Source: Rhodocyclaceae bacterium
GTDB lineage: Bacteria; Pseudomonadota; Gammaproteobacteria; Burkholderiales; Rhodocyclaceae
Direction: 5' to 3'
DNA: 42,446 bases
NCBI GenBank assembly: GCA_008933825.1
Contig: WBUF01000017.1
Span: 1-42,446 of the forward strand
Positions 31,842-41,041 of the stretch are shown here, one piece after another (position 1 is the stretch's first letter; each line of letters begins with the position of its first letter). A program made the translations under genes and the position numbers. The notes beneath the pieces are model-generated. The model had not been told where the DNA came from, did not search any database, and saw only the letters and a program-made list of their open reading frames with translations.

Positions 31842-33419
31842 ATGAGCTATCAGGTCCTCGCCCGCAAGTGGCGGCCGCGTTCCTTCGAGACGCTGGTCGG
31901 CCAGGAGCACGTCGTGCGCGCCCTGACGCACGCCCTGGACCAGCAGCGACTGCACCATGCCTACCTCTTCACCGGCACGCGCGGCGTCGGCAAGACGACC
32001 ATCGCGCGCATCCTCGCCAAGGCCCTCAACTGCGAGATCGGCATCACCTCGAAGCCCTGCGGCGCGTGCAGTTCCTGCCAGGAGATCGACGCCGGCCGCT
32101 TCGTCGACCTGATCGAGGTTGACGCCGCGACCAACACCAAGGTCGACGAGATGCGTCAGCTGCTGGAGAACGCCGCCTATGCGCCGACGCGCGGCCGCTT
32201 CAAGGTGTACGTCATCGACGAAGTGCACATGCTGTCCACCTCGGCCTTCAACGCCATGCTGAAGACCCTGGAGGAGCCGCCCGAGCACATCAAGTTCATC
32301 CTCGCCACCACCGACCCGCAGAAGATACCGGTGACGGTGCTCAGCCGCTGCCTGCAGTTCAATCTCAAGCAGATGCCGCAGGGCCACATCGTCGATCACC
32401 TCGCGCGCATTCTGGAGGCCGAGCAGGTGCCCTTCGAGCCGGCCGCGCTGCGCCACATCGCCAAGGGCGCGGCCGGCAGCATGCGCGATGCGCTGTCGCT
32501 GCTCGACCAGGCCATTGCCCACGGCGCGGGCCGCGTCGAGGAGGCCGGCGTGCGCGACATGCTCGGCACGGTGGGAGAGGACCACCTCTTCGCGCTGCTC
32601 GATGCGCTGGCCGCGCGCGATGTCCAGGCCGCGCTGGCCGTCGCCGCCGAGATGGACGCGCGCAGCCTGTCCTTCGATTCGGCCCTGCAGGAGCTCGCGA
32701 CGTTGTTCCACCGCATTGCGCTGGTGCAGATGGCCCCCGGAGCCATCGCGGACGATGCCGAACGCACCCGGCTGGCGGCCTGCGCGCAGCGGCTCGACGC
32801 CGAGTTCCTGCAGCTCTGCTACCAGATCGCCATCAATGGCCGCAGCGATCTTGCGCTGGCGCCCGACGAGTATTCCGGCTTCCTCATGACGCTGATGCGC
32901 CTGCTGGCCTTCAATCCCGAAACGCCGTCCGCGCTGGCCATCGGCCCGCCGTCGGAGCCCGTTGCGCACGTGCCGGCAGCGGCGGCGCCGGCGGCCGTGC
33001 CTTCCGCGGCACCGGCCCGGACTGCCGCCGCCCCGGCCGATGTCGGCGGCTGGCACGGCCTGCTCGAGAGGCTCAAGCTCGGCGGCATGGTGCGCGAACT
33101 GGCCCATCATTGCGAATTGGCCGCGCAGGAGGAGGGAGCGATCACGCTGCGCCTGAATCCCGCCCACAAGTCGCTGCTCATCAACAAGCAATCGCAGGAC
33201 AAGCTGCAGGCCGCCCTGACAACGCATTTCGGTCGCCCGGTCAGGCTGTCGATCGAGGTCGGCGAAATCAACGGCGAAACGCCGGCGCAGCGCGCCGAAT
33301 TGGCGCGCACGGAGAAGCACAACCGCGCCATCGAATCGCTCGAACAGGATCCCTTCGTGCGCGGCATGATCGAGACCTTCGACGCAACGATCAACGAGCA
33401 ATCCATCAAGCCTCTCTAG
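31842..33419 (+). CDS. dnaX: DNA polymerase III subunits gamma/tau
   Basis: This 525-residue clamp-loader ATPase begins [20 protein letters not shown]. It has Walker A GTRGVGKT, a zinc module with CGACSSC, Walker [11 protein letters not shown] and SRC sensor 1. Domain III follows, then an Ala/Pro-rich linker (about residues 370-405) and a C-terminal tau region. No A-rich slippery site like that of E. coli dnaX is seen, so a programmed gamma product is not supported. It starts the dnaX-ybaB-recR group. Confidence 0.95.
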   Translation: MSYQVLARKWRPRSFETLVGQEHVVRALTHALDQQRLHHAYLFTGTRGVGKTTIARILAKALNCEIGITSKPCGACSSCQEIDAGRFVDLIEVDAATNTKVDEMRQLLENAAYAPTRGRFKVYVIDEVHMLSTSAFNAMLKTLEEPPEHIKFILATTDPQKIPVTVLSRCLQFNLKQMPQGHIVDHLARILEAEQVPFEPAALRHIAKGAAGSMRDALSLLDQAIAHGAGRVEEAGVRDMLGTVGEDHLFALLDALAARDVQAALAVAAEMDARSLSFDSALQELATLFHRIALVQMAPGAIADDAERTRLAACAQRLDAEFLQLCYQIAINGRSDLALAPDEYSGFLMTLMRLLAFNPETPSALAIGPPSEPVAHVPAAAAPAAVPSAAPARTAAAPADVGGWHGLLERLKLGGMVRELAHHCELAAQEEGAITLRLNPAHKSLLINKQSQDKLQAALTTHFGRPVRLSIEVGEINGETPAQRAELARTEKHNRAIESLEQDPFVRGMIETFDATINEQSIKPL

Positions 33420-33433
33420 CGGAGAAAAGGAAC

Positions 33434-33760
33434 ATGATGAAAGGCGGACTCGCCGGCCTGATGAAGCAGGCCCAGCAGATGCAGGAGAACATGAAGAAGG
33501 CGCAGGAGCAGCTGGCGACCATCGAGGTCGAGGGCCAGTCCGGCGCCGGCCTTGTCAAGGTGACGATGACCTGCAAGCACGACGTGCGCCGCATCAGCAT
33601 CGATCCCTCGCTGCTGGCCGACGACAAGGAAATGCTGGAGGACCTCGTGTCAGCCGCGGTGAATGACGCGGTGCGCCGGGTCGAAGCCACCGTGGCGGAG
33701 AAGATGAGCGGCTTCACCGCCGGCCTCAACCTGCCGCCGGGGATGAAGCTGCCCTTTTAA
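33434..33760 (+). CDS. ybaB: YbaB/EbfC family nucleoid-associated protein
   Basis: This 108-residue protein has an N-terminal helix rich in Met, Gln and Lys ([20 protein letters not shown]) and a core [22 protein letters not shown]. It ends in LPPGMKLPF. The family binds DNA as a dimer. It lies between dnaX and recR, as in most proteobacteria. An AGGA site precedes ATG 33434. Confidence 0.96.
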   Translation: MMKGGLAGLMKQAQQMQENMKKAQEQLATIEVEGQSGAGLVKVTMTCKHDVRRISIDPSLLADDKEMLEDLVSAAVNDAVRRVEATVAEKMSGFTAGLNLPPGMKLPF

Positions 33761-33767
33761 GTCGCAG

Positions 33768-33785
33768 GTCGGGCTTCAGCCCGAC
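33768..33785. repeat. REP-like perfect inverted repeat between ybaB and recR
   Basis: GTCGGGCT-TC-AGCCCGAC is a perfect 8-bp inverted repeat with a two-base centre, filling most of the 32-base ybaB-recR gap. Sequences of this form occur as dispersed intergenic palindromes in many betaproteobacteria. Only one copy was seen in this window. There is no T tract. Confidence 0.55.
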
Positions 33786-33792
33786 TTACAAC

Positions 33793-34389
33793 ATGGCGAC
33801 TCCGTCCTCCCTCGAAGAACTCGTCGAAACCCTGCGCTGCCTGCCGGGCGTCGGGCCCAAGTCTGCGCAGCGCATGGCCTATCACCTGCTGCAGCGAGAC
33901 AGGAAGGGCGCGTTGCGCCTGTCGCATGCCCTGCGTCAGGCCGTCGAGGTGCTGCGCCACTGCGGCCGCTGCAACGCCTTCAGCGAGGCCGAGGTCTGCG
34001 AGCGTTGCGCCTCGCCACGGCGGGATGTTTCTCAGCTGTGCATCGTCGAGATGCCCGCCGACCTGAACATGATGGAACAGACCCATGCCTACAACGGCCT
34101 GTACTACGTGCTGATGGGCCACCTCTCGCCGCTCGACGGCATCGGCCCGAAGGAACTGCACCTCGATCGCCTGCTGGCCCGGGCCTGCGACGGCACGGTG
34201 CGCGAGGTGATCCTCGCCACGAATTTCACCAACGAGGGCGAAGCCACCGCCCATTACCTGGGCGAAATGCTGCGCGCGCGCGGACTGAAGGTCTCGCGCA
34301 TTGCCCGCGGCCTGCCGGTGGGGGGCGAACTCGAGCATACCGACGCCGGCACCATCGCCCAGGCGCTGATCGAGCGGCGGCCGCTTTAA
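33793..34389 (+). CDS. recR: recombination protein RecR
   Basis: This 198-residue protein has an N-terminal helix-hairpin-helix ([18 protein letters not shown]), a four-cysteine zinc motif ([16 protein letters not shown]) and a Toprim domain with [13 protein letters not shown]. The C-terminal part has [20 protein letters not shown]. It acts with RecF and RecO in gap repair. Confidence 0.96.
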   Translation: MATPSSLEELVETLRCLPGVGPKSAQRMAYHLLQRDRKGALRLSHALRQAVEVLRHCGRCNAFSEAEVCERCASPRRDVSQLCIVEMPADLNMMEQTHAYNGLYYVLMGHLSPLDGIGPKELHLDRLLARACDGTVREVILATNFTNEGEATAHYLGEMLRARGLKVSRIARGLPVGGELEHTDAGTIAQALIERRPL

Positions 34390-34452
34390 CCCTTTGCCAC
34401 GCGGGGGCATCGGCCGGAAACCCGCTCCTGGCGCGGGATTCCGCGGTTTTGC

Positions 34453-34482
34453 TTCCATTCCCCATTGATTGTTTTGTATAAT
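34453..34482 (+). promoter_or_regulatory. candidate promoter of petABC
   Basis: A perfect -10 TATAAT (34477-34482) lies in an AT-rich patch of an otherwise GC-rich sequence, 43 bases before the petA ATG. The -35 candidate TTCCAT (34453-34458) is weak. Confidence 0.5.
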
Positions 34483-34524
34483 TCACAATTTGTTGATTCG
34501 CAGAGTCTTCTGGGTATCCGGGCC

Positions 34525-35118
34525 ATGGGCAGCAGCGAGAGGAAAGTGGATTGCGGCAGGCGAAACCTGGTGATTGCCACCGCAGCCGTGGGCGGCGTGG
34601 CCACCGTCGCGACTGCCGTGCCTTTCCTGGCGAGCATGGCCCCCTCCGAACGTGCCAAGGCAGCCGGCGCCCCGGTCGAGGCCGATATCAGCAATCTCTC
34701 CCCCGGTGAAATGATGCGCGTCGAATGGCGCGGCAAACCGGTGTGGATCATCCGCCGTACCAAGGAGATGCTGGAGTCGCTTGGGAAAATCAGTGACAGG
34801 ATTAGCGACCCGGCGTCCCGGCGGCCGATGCAGCCGGAATATGCGAAAAATGAAGCGCGCTCGATCAAGCCTGAATACCTGGTGGTGGTCGGCATCTGCA
34901 CCCACCTCGGCTGCTCGCCCACCGACAAGTTCAGGACCGGCGCCGAGTCCGGCATCAACGCCGACTGGCCCGGCGGCTTCCTGTGCCCCTGCCACGGCTC
35001 GCTGTTCGATCTGGCCGGCCGCGTCTACAAGAACATGCCCGCCCCGGACAACCTGGAAGTGCCGCCGCACTTCTATCTGTCCGATACACGCATCCTGATC
35101 GGCGAAGACAAGGCCTGA
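34525..35118 (+). CDS. petA: ubiquinol-cytochrome c reductase iron-sulfur (Rieske) subunit
   Basis: This is a 197-residue Rieske protein. Its N-terminus has a twin-arginine type anchor (CGRRNLVIATAAVGG, then a hydrophobic stretch). The 2Fe-2S ligands sit in CTHLGC (C125, H127) and CPCHGS (C154, H157), with the disulphide cysteines C130 and C156. ATG 34525 was chosen over in-frame TTG codons upstream because those fall within the promoter. It is the first gene of the bc1 operon, and petB follows 11 bases later. Confidence 0.95.
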   Translation: MGSSERKVDCGRRNLVIATAAVGGVATVATAVPFLASMAPSERAKAAGAPVEADISNLSPGEMMRVEWRGKPVWIIRRTKEMLESLGKISDRISDPASRRPMQPEYAKNEARSIKPEYLVVVGICTHLGCSPTDKFRTGAESGINADWPGGFLCPCHGSLFDLAGRVYKNMPAPDNLEVPPHFYLSDTRILIGEDKA

Positions 35119-35129
35119 GGGCGCACGAT

Positions 35130-36431
35130 ATGGCCGGCACGCATTTCGAGAAGCACAAGTCGGACGGCACGCGCGCCGGCAACCTGCTGGAGTGGATCGA
35201 CGCCCGCTTTCCGCTGACGGCGAACTGGAAGGCCCACCTGTCGGAGTATTACGCGCCGAAGAACTTCAACTTCTGGTATTTCTTCGGCTCGCTCGCCCTG
35301 CTGGTGCTGGTGATGCAGGTGGTCTCCGGCATCTTCCTTGCGATGCACTACAAGCCCGACGCCTCGCTCAACGCCGCCGGCGTGCCGGTGGCCTTCGCCA
35401 GCGTCGAATACATCATGCGCGACGTGCCCTGGGGCTGGCTGATCCGCTACATGCATTCCACCGGCGCCTCGGCCTTCTTCGTCGTGGTCTACCTGCACAT
35501 GTTCCGCGCCATGCTCTACGGCTCCTACCGCAAGCCGCGCGAGCTGCTGTGGATATTCGGCGTGCTGATCTATCTGTGCCTGATGGCGGAGGCCTTCGCC
35601 GGCTACCTGCTGCCCTGGGGCCAGATGTCCTACTGGGGCGCCCAGGTGATCCTCAACCTGTTCTCCGCGATTCCCCTCGTCGGCAACGACCTCGCGCTGT
35701 GGATCCGCGGCGACTACGTCATCGCCGACGCCACGCTGAACCGCATGTTTGCCTTCCACGTCATCGCCATCCCGCTGGCGCTGCTCGGCCTCGTCGCCGC
35801 GCACATCCTGGCGCTGCACGAAGTCGGCTCGAACAATCCGGACGGCATCGAGATCAAGAAAAACAAGGATCCGCAGACCGGCATTCCCCTCGACGGCATT
35901 CCCTTCCATCCGTACTACACGGTGAAGGACATCGTCGGCGTGGTGGTGTTTTTGATGGTCTTTTCCGCCATCGTCTTCTTTGCACCGGAGCTGGGCGGCT
36001 ATTTCCTCGAGTACAACAACTTCATCCCGGCCGACCCGCTGGTCACCCCGCCGCATATCGCGCCGGTGTGGTATTTCACGCCGTTCTACTCGATCCTGCG
36101 CGCCAACACGGTCAACTTCTTCTGGATCGACGCCAAGCTGTGGGGCGTGATCTTCATGGGCCTGGGCGTGATGGTCCTGTTCTTCCTGCCCTGGCTCGAC
36201 CGCAGCCCGGCCAAGTCGATCCGCTACCGCGGCCCGATATACAAGACTGCGCTGGCGATGTTCATCGCCGCCTTCTTTATCCTCGGCTACCTGGGGATGC
36301 AGGCGCCGACGCCGGCCTACACGATCATTTCGCAGATTTGCACGGTCATCTACTTCCTGTTCTTCCTGCTGATGCCCTGGTACACCCGCATCGACAAGTG
36401 CAAGCCGGAGCCGGACCGGGTGACGACGTGA
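35130..36431 (+). CDS. petB: cytochrome b of the bc1 complex
   Basis: This 433-residue membrane protein has the heme-ligand helices around MHSTGASAFFVVVYLHMFR and RMFAFHVIAIPLALLGLVAAHILALH, and the WGQMSYWGAQVI and PDPP-like ADPLVTPPHIAPVWYF blocks near the Qo site. It oxidises ubiquinol within the inner membrane. Its stop overlaps the petC GTG by four bases. Confidence 0.96.
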   Translation: MAGTHFEKHKSDGTRAGNLLEWIDARFPLTANWKAHLSEYYAPKNFNFWYFFGSLALLVLVMQVVSGIFLAMHYKPDASLNAAGVPVAFASVEYIMRDVPWGWLIRYMHSTGASAFFVVVYLHMFRAMLYGSYRKPRELLWIFGVLIYLCLMAEAFAGYLLPWGQMSYWGAQVILNLFSAIPLVGNDLALWIRGDYVIADATLNRMFAFHVIAIPLALLGLVAAHILALHEVGSNNPDGIEIKKNKDPQTGIPLDGIPFHPYYTVKDIVGVVVFLMVFSAIVFFAPELGGYFLEYNNFIPADPLVTPPHIAPVWYFTPFYSILRANTVNFFWIDAKLWGVIFMGLGVMVLFFLPWLDRSPAKSIRYRGPIYKTALAMFIAAFFILGYLGMQAPTPAYTIISQICTVIYFLFFLLMPWYTRIDKCKPEPDRVTT

Positions 36432-37147
36432 GAACCGTCCTGCGGAACATGCTCCTGGCGCTGCTCTTTGCGCCGCTCGCCGCGCTGGCCGCCGGCGGCG
36501 TCAGGCTCGACCGTGCGCCCGACCGATCGACCGATCCGGCTGCCCTGCAGAACGGCGCCAAGCTGTTCGTGAATTACTGCCTGAACTGCCACGGCGCCAG
36601 CTATGTACGCTACAACCGCCTGAAGGACATCGGCCTCACCGAGCAGCAGATCAAGGACAACCTGATGTTTGCCGCCGAGAAGATCGGCGAGCCGATGGGC
36701 ATCTCGATGCCGCGCAAGGACGCCAAGGCGTTTTTCGGCGCCTGGCCGCCCGACCTGTCCCTGATCGCCCGATCCCGCGCCTCCGGCGATGGCAGCGGCG
36801 CCGACTGGCTCTATACCTACCTGCGCAGCTTCTACCGCGAAGCGTCGCGGCCCACCGGCTGGAACAACGTCGTCTTTCCCAGCGTCGGCATGCCCCACGT
36901 GCTGTGGGAACTGCAGGGCGAGCAGGCAATGGATGCCGAGCACCGGCTGTCGCTTGCCAAACCCGGCAGGCTGACGGCCAAGGAATACGACGACGCCATC
37001 GGCGACCTGGTCGCCTTCATGGTCTGGATGGCCGAGCCGCAGGCGCAATTGCGCAAGCAGCTCGGCGTTGCCGTGCTGCTTTTCCTGGGCGTGTTCTTCG
37101 TCGTGGCCTATGCCCTGAAGCGCGCCTACTGGAAAGACGTCCACTAA
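36428..37147 (+). CDS. petC: cytochrome c1
   Basis: This is a 239-residue protein from GTG 36428. It has a Sec signal peptide (NMLLALLFAPLAALAA), a heme c motif CLNCH (C51, C54, H55), and the axial methionine region near SVGMPHVLW. A C-terminal membrane anchor (QLGVAVLLFLGVFFVVAYALKR) is seen at residues about 212-232. It passes electrons from the Rieske subunit to soluble cytochrome c or a terminal oxidase. Confidence 0.95.
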   Translation: MRTVLRNMLLALLFAPLAALAAGGVRLDRAPDRSTDPAALQNGAKLFVNYCLNCHGASYVRYNRLKDIGLTEQQIKDNLMFAAEKIGEPMGISMPRKDAKAFFGAWPPDLSLIARSRASGDGSGADWLYTYLRSFYREASRPTGWNNVVFPSVGMPHVLWELQGEQAMDAEHRLSLAKPGRLTAKEYDDAIGDLVAFMVWMAEPQAQLRKQLGVAVLLFLGVFFVVAYALKRAYWKDVH

Positions 37148-37251
37148 CCACTGTAAGGACTGCCATGCAATTCCTCGGGCATCGTGATTTCAACGCACCG
37201 CGCGTCCGCCGCGTGGTGCGCGATGCCGATTACTCCTGGAGCGGGAACACC

Positions 37252-37848
37252 ATGATGACCTTGTATTCGGGCACCACCTGCCCGTTCAGCCACCGCTGCC
37301 GGATCGTCCTCTACGAAAAGGGGATGGACTTCCAGGTAATCGACGTCGACCTCTTCAACAAACCGGAGGACATCGCCGTCATCAACCCCTACAACCGCGT
37401 GCCGGTGCTGGTCGACCGCGATCTCGTCCTCTACGAGGCCAACATCATCAACGAGTACATCGACGAGCGCTTCCCGCATCCGCAGCTGATGCCGCCGGAT
37501 CCGATCATGCGGGCCCGTGCGCGCCAGCTGCTGTTCACCTTCGAACAGGAGCTGTTCTCCCACATCGAGGCGCTGGAGAAGAACCTCAAGGCCGCCGAAA
37601 AGGCACGGCTGCACGTGCGCGACCGCCTGACCGAGCTGGCGCCGGTGTTCAACAAGCAGAAATTCATGCTGGGCGAGGAATTCTCCATGCTCGACGTGGC
37701 CATCGCGCCGCTGCTCTGGCGCCTCGACCACTACGGCGTCGAGCTGCAGAAGACCGCGGCGCCGCTGATGAAGTACGCCGAGCGGATCTTCAGCCGACAG
37801 GGCTTCATCGACGCGCTGACGCCCTCCGAAAAGGTGATGCGCCGCTAG
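37252..37848 (+). CDS. sspA: stringent starvation protein A homologue
   Basis: This is a 198-residue GST-fold protein that begins MMTLYSGTTCPFSHRCRIVL. An N-terminal thioredoxin-like domain has NPYNRVPVLVDRDLVLYEAN, and the helical C-terminal domain has VFNKQKFMLGEEFSMLDVAIAPLLWRL. SspA binds RNA polymerase during stress. ATG 37165, which has a good SD (TAAGGACTGCC), would add 29 residues (MQFLGHRDFNAP...) that other SspA proteins lack. Which start is used is open. The petABC-sspA-sspB order is typical of betaproteobacteria. Confidence 0.92.
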   Translation: MMTLYSGTTCPFSHRCRIVLYEKGMDFQVIDVDLFNKPEDIAVINPYNRVPVLVDRDLVLYEANIINEYIDERFPHPQLMPPDPIMRARARQLLFTFEQELFSHIEALEKNLKAAEKARLHVRDRLTELAPVFNKQKFMLGEEFSMLDVAIAPLLWRLDHYGVELQKTAAPLMKYAERIFSRQGFIDALTPSEKVMRR

Positions 37849-37880
37849 GCCGCGCCGCGCGCCCTGCCGGCGCCCGCTTC

Positions 37881-38297
37881 ATGAGCGTCGTCTCCACCAA
37901 GCCCTATCTGCTGCGCGCCCTCTACGAGTGGTGCGTCGACCAGGGCTTTACGCCCTATGTTTCCGTGCAGGTCGATGCGCAGACCCTGGTGCCGCGCCAG
38001 TACGTGCGCGAGGGCCAGATCGTGCTCAACCTCGGCGCCGAGGCCGTGCAGAACCTGCACATGGGCAACGACCTGATCACCTGCCAGGCCCGCTTCGGCG
38101 GCGTCGCGCAAAGCCTTTCCATCCCGGTCGGAAATATCGCCGCCATCTACGCCCGCGAGAACGGGCAGGGCATGGCCTTCGAGGTCGGCGAGCCCCCCGC
38201 CGCGCCCGAAGCCGCAGCCGCGGAAGCCGAGCCCGAAGCGCCCGATCCCCCGCCGACCGACGGCCCGCCGCGGCCGTATCTCACCCGCATCAAATAG
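37881..38297 (+). CDS. sspB: ClpXP protease specificity-enhancing factor SspB
   Basis: This 138-residue adaptor begins MSVVSTKPYLLRALYEWCVD. The SspB fold covers about the first 100 residues, and an Ala/Glu/Pro-rich flexible linker leads to a short basic-hydrophobic tail PYLTRIK, the position of the ClpX-binding peptide. It delivers ssrA-tagged proteins to ClpXP. A strong hairpin follows. Confidence 0.95.
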   Translation: MSVVSTKPYLLRALYEWCVDQGFTPYVSVQVDAQTLVPRQYVREGQIVLNLGAEAVQNLHMGNDLITCQARFGGVAQSLSIPVGNIAAIYARENGQGMAFEVGEPPAAPEAAAAEAEPEAPDPPPTDGPPRPYLTRIK

Positions 38298-38304
38298 CTC
38301 CTCC

Positions 38305-38333
38305 CTGGGGCGGCATTCGCCGCCCCAGCTTTG
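38305..38333 (+). terminator. terminator after sspB
   Basis: CTGGGGCGGC (38305-38314) pairs perfectly with GCCGCCCCAG (38319-38328) around ATTC, followed by CTTTG. The T tract is short, but the stem is strong, and it marks the end of the conserved housekeeping block. Confidence 0.7.
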
Positions 38334-38339
38334 TCGCGC

Positions 38340-38561
38340 GCCACAAAATGCAACGCAAACGACAAGCAATTCGTAACGCAATATAACGATAGTTATACGT
38401 GATAATTTGAATATCAATGAAAATCAACGAATAACATATTATTTCAGTGTTATCTCATACCTCCTGAATAATAAGCTTTATGAAATACTCCATGCTTTCC
38501 TGAATGAGATCGTGCTCTAATCGCCCATTCAGACAGCATCAAAAGACCGGCCTCAGCCGGT
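38340..38561. promoter_or_regulatory. AT-rich upstream region of the type I secretion genes
   Basis: About 200 bases are strikingly AT-rich against GC-rich surroundings and hold no recognisable gene. Visible structures are the inverted repeat TATAAC-GATA-GTTATA (38382-38397), suited to an operator, and the hairpin ACCGGC-CTCA-GCCGGT (38546-38561), which ends 13 bases before the start codon. Several AT-rich hexamers could be promoter elements, but none stands out. AT-rich leaders of this kind are typical targets for H-NS-like silencing of acquired genes. Confidence 0.5.
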
Positions 38562-38574
38562 ACGACGGGGGAGG

Positions 38575-40776
38575 ATGTCAGGGGTGGCGGAGGCTCGCCT
38601 TGCAGCTGAGGATTTGCTGTGGCTTCTGGGCAGCCTGTGCCAGATTGCCCGGCTGCCTTACGATCCTGCCTTGGTCTCGCAAGAATTTCCGCCGCCGATC
38701 ACCACGGCCACCCTGCACGAGGCGGCCCGCGCTCTGGGTTTTCGCACCGGCGAGCGCCGCGTTGCCGGCGCCGATCTGCCGGGACTGACTTTTCCCGCCA
38801 TCGCCTTCCTGCGCGCCGCGCCGCGCGCGCCTGCACAACTGCACGTCGTGCGCGAAGGAGAAACGGAAGACACGCCCGGGTCCGCCCGTCCCGCGCTGGT
38901 CCTGCGCACCGGCGCGAACCAGATCCTGTATTTCCGTGCCGGCTCCGGGCAGCCCGAAACCCTCCCGCTCGCCGAGTTCGACGCTTGCTTCGAGCCCGCC
39001 CTGATACTCGTCGCCCGCGACACATCCTCCTCCCCCGCGCAGATGGGGATGGGGGGCGAGGGGATCGGCGATGAAGCCGCGAAGCAGCCATTCGGCTTCC
39101 GCTGGTTCCTCCCCGAGCTCATCAGGCACAAGCGCATCTGGCGCGACGTGCTGCTCGCCTCGTTCGCCATCCAGGTCGTCGGCCTCGCCGTACCGGTGTT
39201 TACGCAAGTCATCATCGACAAGGTGGTGGTGCATCAGACGCACGCCACGCTCGCCGTCATCGGCGTGGCGCTGGCGATGTTCCTCCTCTTCACCGGCGCC
39301 ATGACTTGGCTGCGGCAGTACCTCGTGCTTCACACCGGCAACCGCATCGACGCCGTGCTCGGCAGCCGGGTCTTCCGCCACCTGCTGCGCCTGCCGCTGC
39401 CCTACTTCGAGGCGCGCAGCACCGGCGTTCTGGTGGCGCGCCTGCACGGCGTCGAGACCATCCGCGAGTTCATCTCGGGCGCCGCGGTGGGCCTGCTGCT
39501 CGACTTCCCCTTCCTGCTCGTCTTCCTGGCGGTAATGTTCTGGTATTCCTGGCAGCTCTCGCTTATCGCCGTGGCGCTGCTCGGCGCCATCGGCCTGGCC
39601 AGCTTCCTCGTCGCCCCCGTCTTCCGCGCCCAACTCGATCGCCAGTTCCTGCTCGGCGCCCGCAACCAGTCCTTCCTCACCGAGTACGTCTCCGGCATCG
39701 CCACGGTGAAGTCCCTGCAGATGGAGCCGCACCTCGAACAGAGGTACGGCGGCTACCTGGCAGACTACCTCGCCGCCGGCTTCACCACGCGGCAGGTTTC
39801 CAACACCTACAATGTGTTCGCCAACGGCCTGGAACAACTGATGACGCTGTGCATCCTCGTCGTCGGCGCCCTGCTGGTGATGCAGAACGACGGCTTCACC
39901 GTCGGCATGCTCGTCGCCTTCCAGATGTTCGTCTCGCGCATGAGCCAGCCGATGCTGCGCCTCGTCGGCCTGTGGCAGGAGTTCCAGCAGGCCAGCATCG
40001 CGGTGAAGCGCCTCGGCGACCTGATGGATGCGCCGGCCGAGCCGCATGCGCTCAGCCCGAAGCGCGAGGCCGCCGGCAACGGCCGCATCGACCTCGTGAG
40101 CCTGAGCTTCCGCTACACCGATCAGCACCCCTTCCTCTACCGCAACCTGAACCTCACGCTGAAGCCCGGTCACCTTAGCGTGCTGATGGGCCCCTCCGGC
40201 TGCGGCAAGAGCACGCTGGCGAAACTATTACAGGGCTTCTACCCGCCCACCGAGGGCCAGATCCGCCTCGACGGCCGCGACATCCGCCATCTCGCCGCCA
40301 ACGAGTTGCGTCAGACTTACGGTGTCGTGCCGCAGGAGACCGTGCTCTTCAGCGGCACCATCTACGACAACCTCGTCATGGCCCATCCGCACGCCGGCTT
40401 CGAGGATGTCATCGCCGCCTGCCGGCTCGCCGAGATCCACGAGGTCATCGAGCGTCTGCCGCAGGGCTACCAGACCGATATCGGCGAGCACGGCGTCGGC
40501 CTCTCCGGCGGCCAGCGCCAGCGCCTCGCCATCGCACGTGCGCTGCTCAAGCGCCCGAAGGTCCTCATCTTCGACGAGGCCGTTTCCGGTCTCGACCGGC
40601 AGACGGCGGAGCGCTTCGCCCGGACCATCAACCGGCTCAAGGGCAGCGTGACGATGCTCTTCATCACGCACCAGATTCCGAAGGGGTTGCAGGTGGATGA
40701 GGTGTTCAGTTTCAGGGGGAGGATGGCGCCGGGGCAGGTCTCGCCGGCGCCAGACAGAGAGACGGAGAAAGAATAA
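38575..40776 (+). CDS. type I secretion system permease/ATPase (HlyB-like)
   Basis: This 733-residue protein aligns in plan with HlyB. Residues about 1-155 form an N-terminal C39-like domain, without a clear catalytic Cys motif (only C22, in SLCQIARL), so it is probably a chaperone-like CLD domain. An ABC transmembrane domain follows (about 165-450), with FRWFLPELIRHKRIWRDVLLASF at its start, then an ATPase domain. Walker A is GPSGCGKST near residue 540, the signature is LSGGQRQRLAIARAL, and Walker B is LIFDEAVSGLD near 666. The last part is shorter than in HlyB, ending soon after the H-loop ITHQ. It should export RTX-type substrates such as that encoded next. No membrane-fusion (HlyD) gene lies between them. 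GTG 38584 is an alternative start. Confidence 0.9.
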   Translation: MSGVAEARLAAEDLLWLLGSLCQIARLPYDPALVSQEFPPPITTATLHEAARALGFRTGERRVAGADLPGLTFPAIAFLRAAPRAPAQLHVVREGETEDTPGSARPALVLRTGANQILYFRAGSGQPETLPLAEFDACFEPALILVARDTSSSPAQMGMGGEGIGDEAAKQPFGFRWFLPELIRHKRIWRDVLLASFAIQVVGLAVPVFTQVIIDKVVVHQTHATLAVIGVALAMFLLFTGAMTWLRQYLVLHTGNRIDAVLGSRVFRHLLRLPLPYFEARSTGVLVARLHGVETIREFISGAAVGLLLDFPFLLVFLAVMFWYSWQLSLIAVALLGAIGLASFLVAPVFRAQLDRQFLLGARNQSFLTEYVSGIATVKSLQMEPHLEQRYGGYLADYLAAGFTTRQVSNTYNVFANGLEQLMTLCILVVGALLVMQNDGFTVGMLVAFQMFVSRMSQPMLRLVGLWQEFQQASIAVKRLGDLMDAPAEPHALSPKREAAGNGRIDLVSLSFRYTDQHPFLYRNLNLTLKPGHLSVLMGPSGCGKSTLAKLLQGFYPPTEGQIRLDGRDIRHLAANELRQTYGVVPQETVLFSGTIYDNLVMAHPHAGFEDVIAACRLAEIHEVIERLPQGYQTDIGEHGVGLSGGQRQRLAIARALLKRPKVLIFDEAVSGLDRQTAERFARTINRLKGSVTMLFITHQIPKGLQVDEVFSFRGRMAPGQVSPAPDRETEKE
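38769..38793 (-). repeat. dispersed AAAAGTCAGTC repeat, copy 5 (inside the ABC transporter gene)
   Basis: On the minus strand it reads AAAAGTCAGTC followed by CCGGCAGATCGGCG. It overlaps codons for ADLPGLTFP in the CLD domain. Because LPxLxxPAIA-like sequence is native to this domain, a chance contribution is more likely here than for the other copies. Confidence 0.5.
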
Positions 40777-41041
40777 TGCCGGCCGAACACCCGCAACCAG
40801 GCCGCGTTCAATTCCTCGCGCAATACCCTGCACAGCGTGCCGACGGCCACCGGTACGCTGTTGTGCGCCGGCAACGCGCCCGGCGCCTCGATGAACGGCG
40901 CTTCGATGAACGGCGCCCGAAAGCCCGGGGCCACCTTTTCCGCGCAGCGGCGAAAGGTTGCCAGCGGCGCATCGTCGATGCAGATCGCGGTGCGCGTTTT
41001 TCCGGATGGCGGGCAGCACGGCCGCGCACCTGGCCCTGAAC
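40777..41041. other. unassigned segment between the ABC gene and the RTX frame
   Basis: No gene can be supported here. Short open frames exist on both strands, and an ATG overlaps the ABC stop (TAATG), but that frame ends after 87 codons of Arg-rich, unprotein-like sequence. A 15-base unit TCGATGAACGGCGC with one neighbouring base is tandemly repeated at about 40887-40917. The minus strand reads, without a stop, the plausible-looking FRAPFIEAPFIEAPGALPAH and VAVGTLCRVLREELNAAWLR, which may be a remnant of an unknown gene. Confidence 0.4.

Noticed and set aside
31842..33419. Programmed frameshift in dnaX producing gamma
   Set aside because: No A-rich slippery heptamer with a following stop and hairpin is visible.
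36433..36446. CCGCAGGACGG on the minus strand at the petC start
   Set aside because: It resembles only the second half of the dispersed repeat, without the AAAGTCAGTC core, in coding sequence for the signal peptide.
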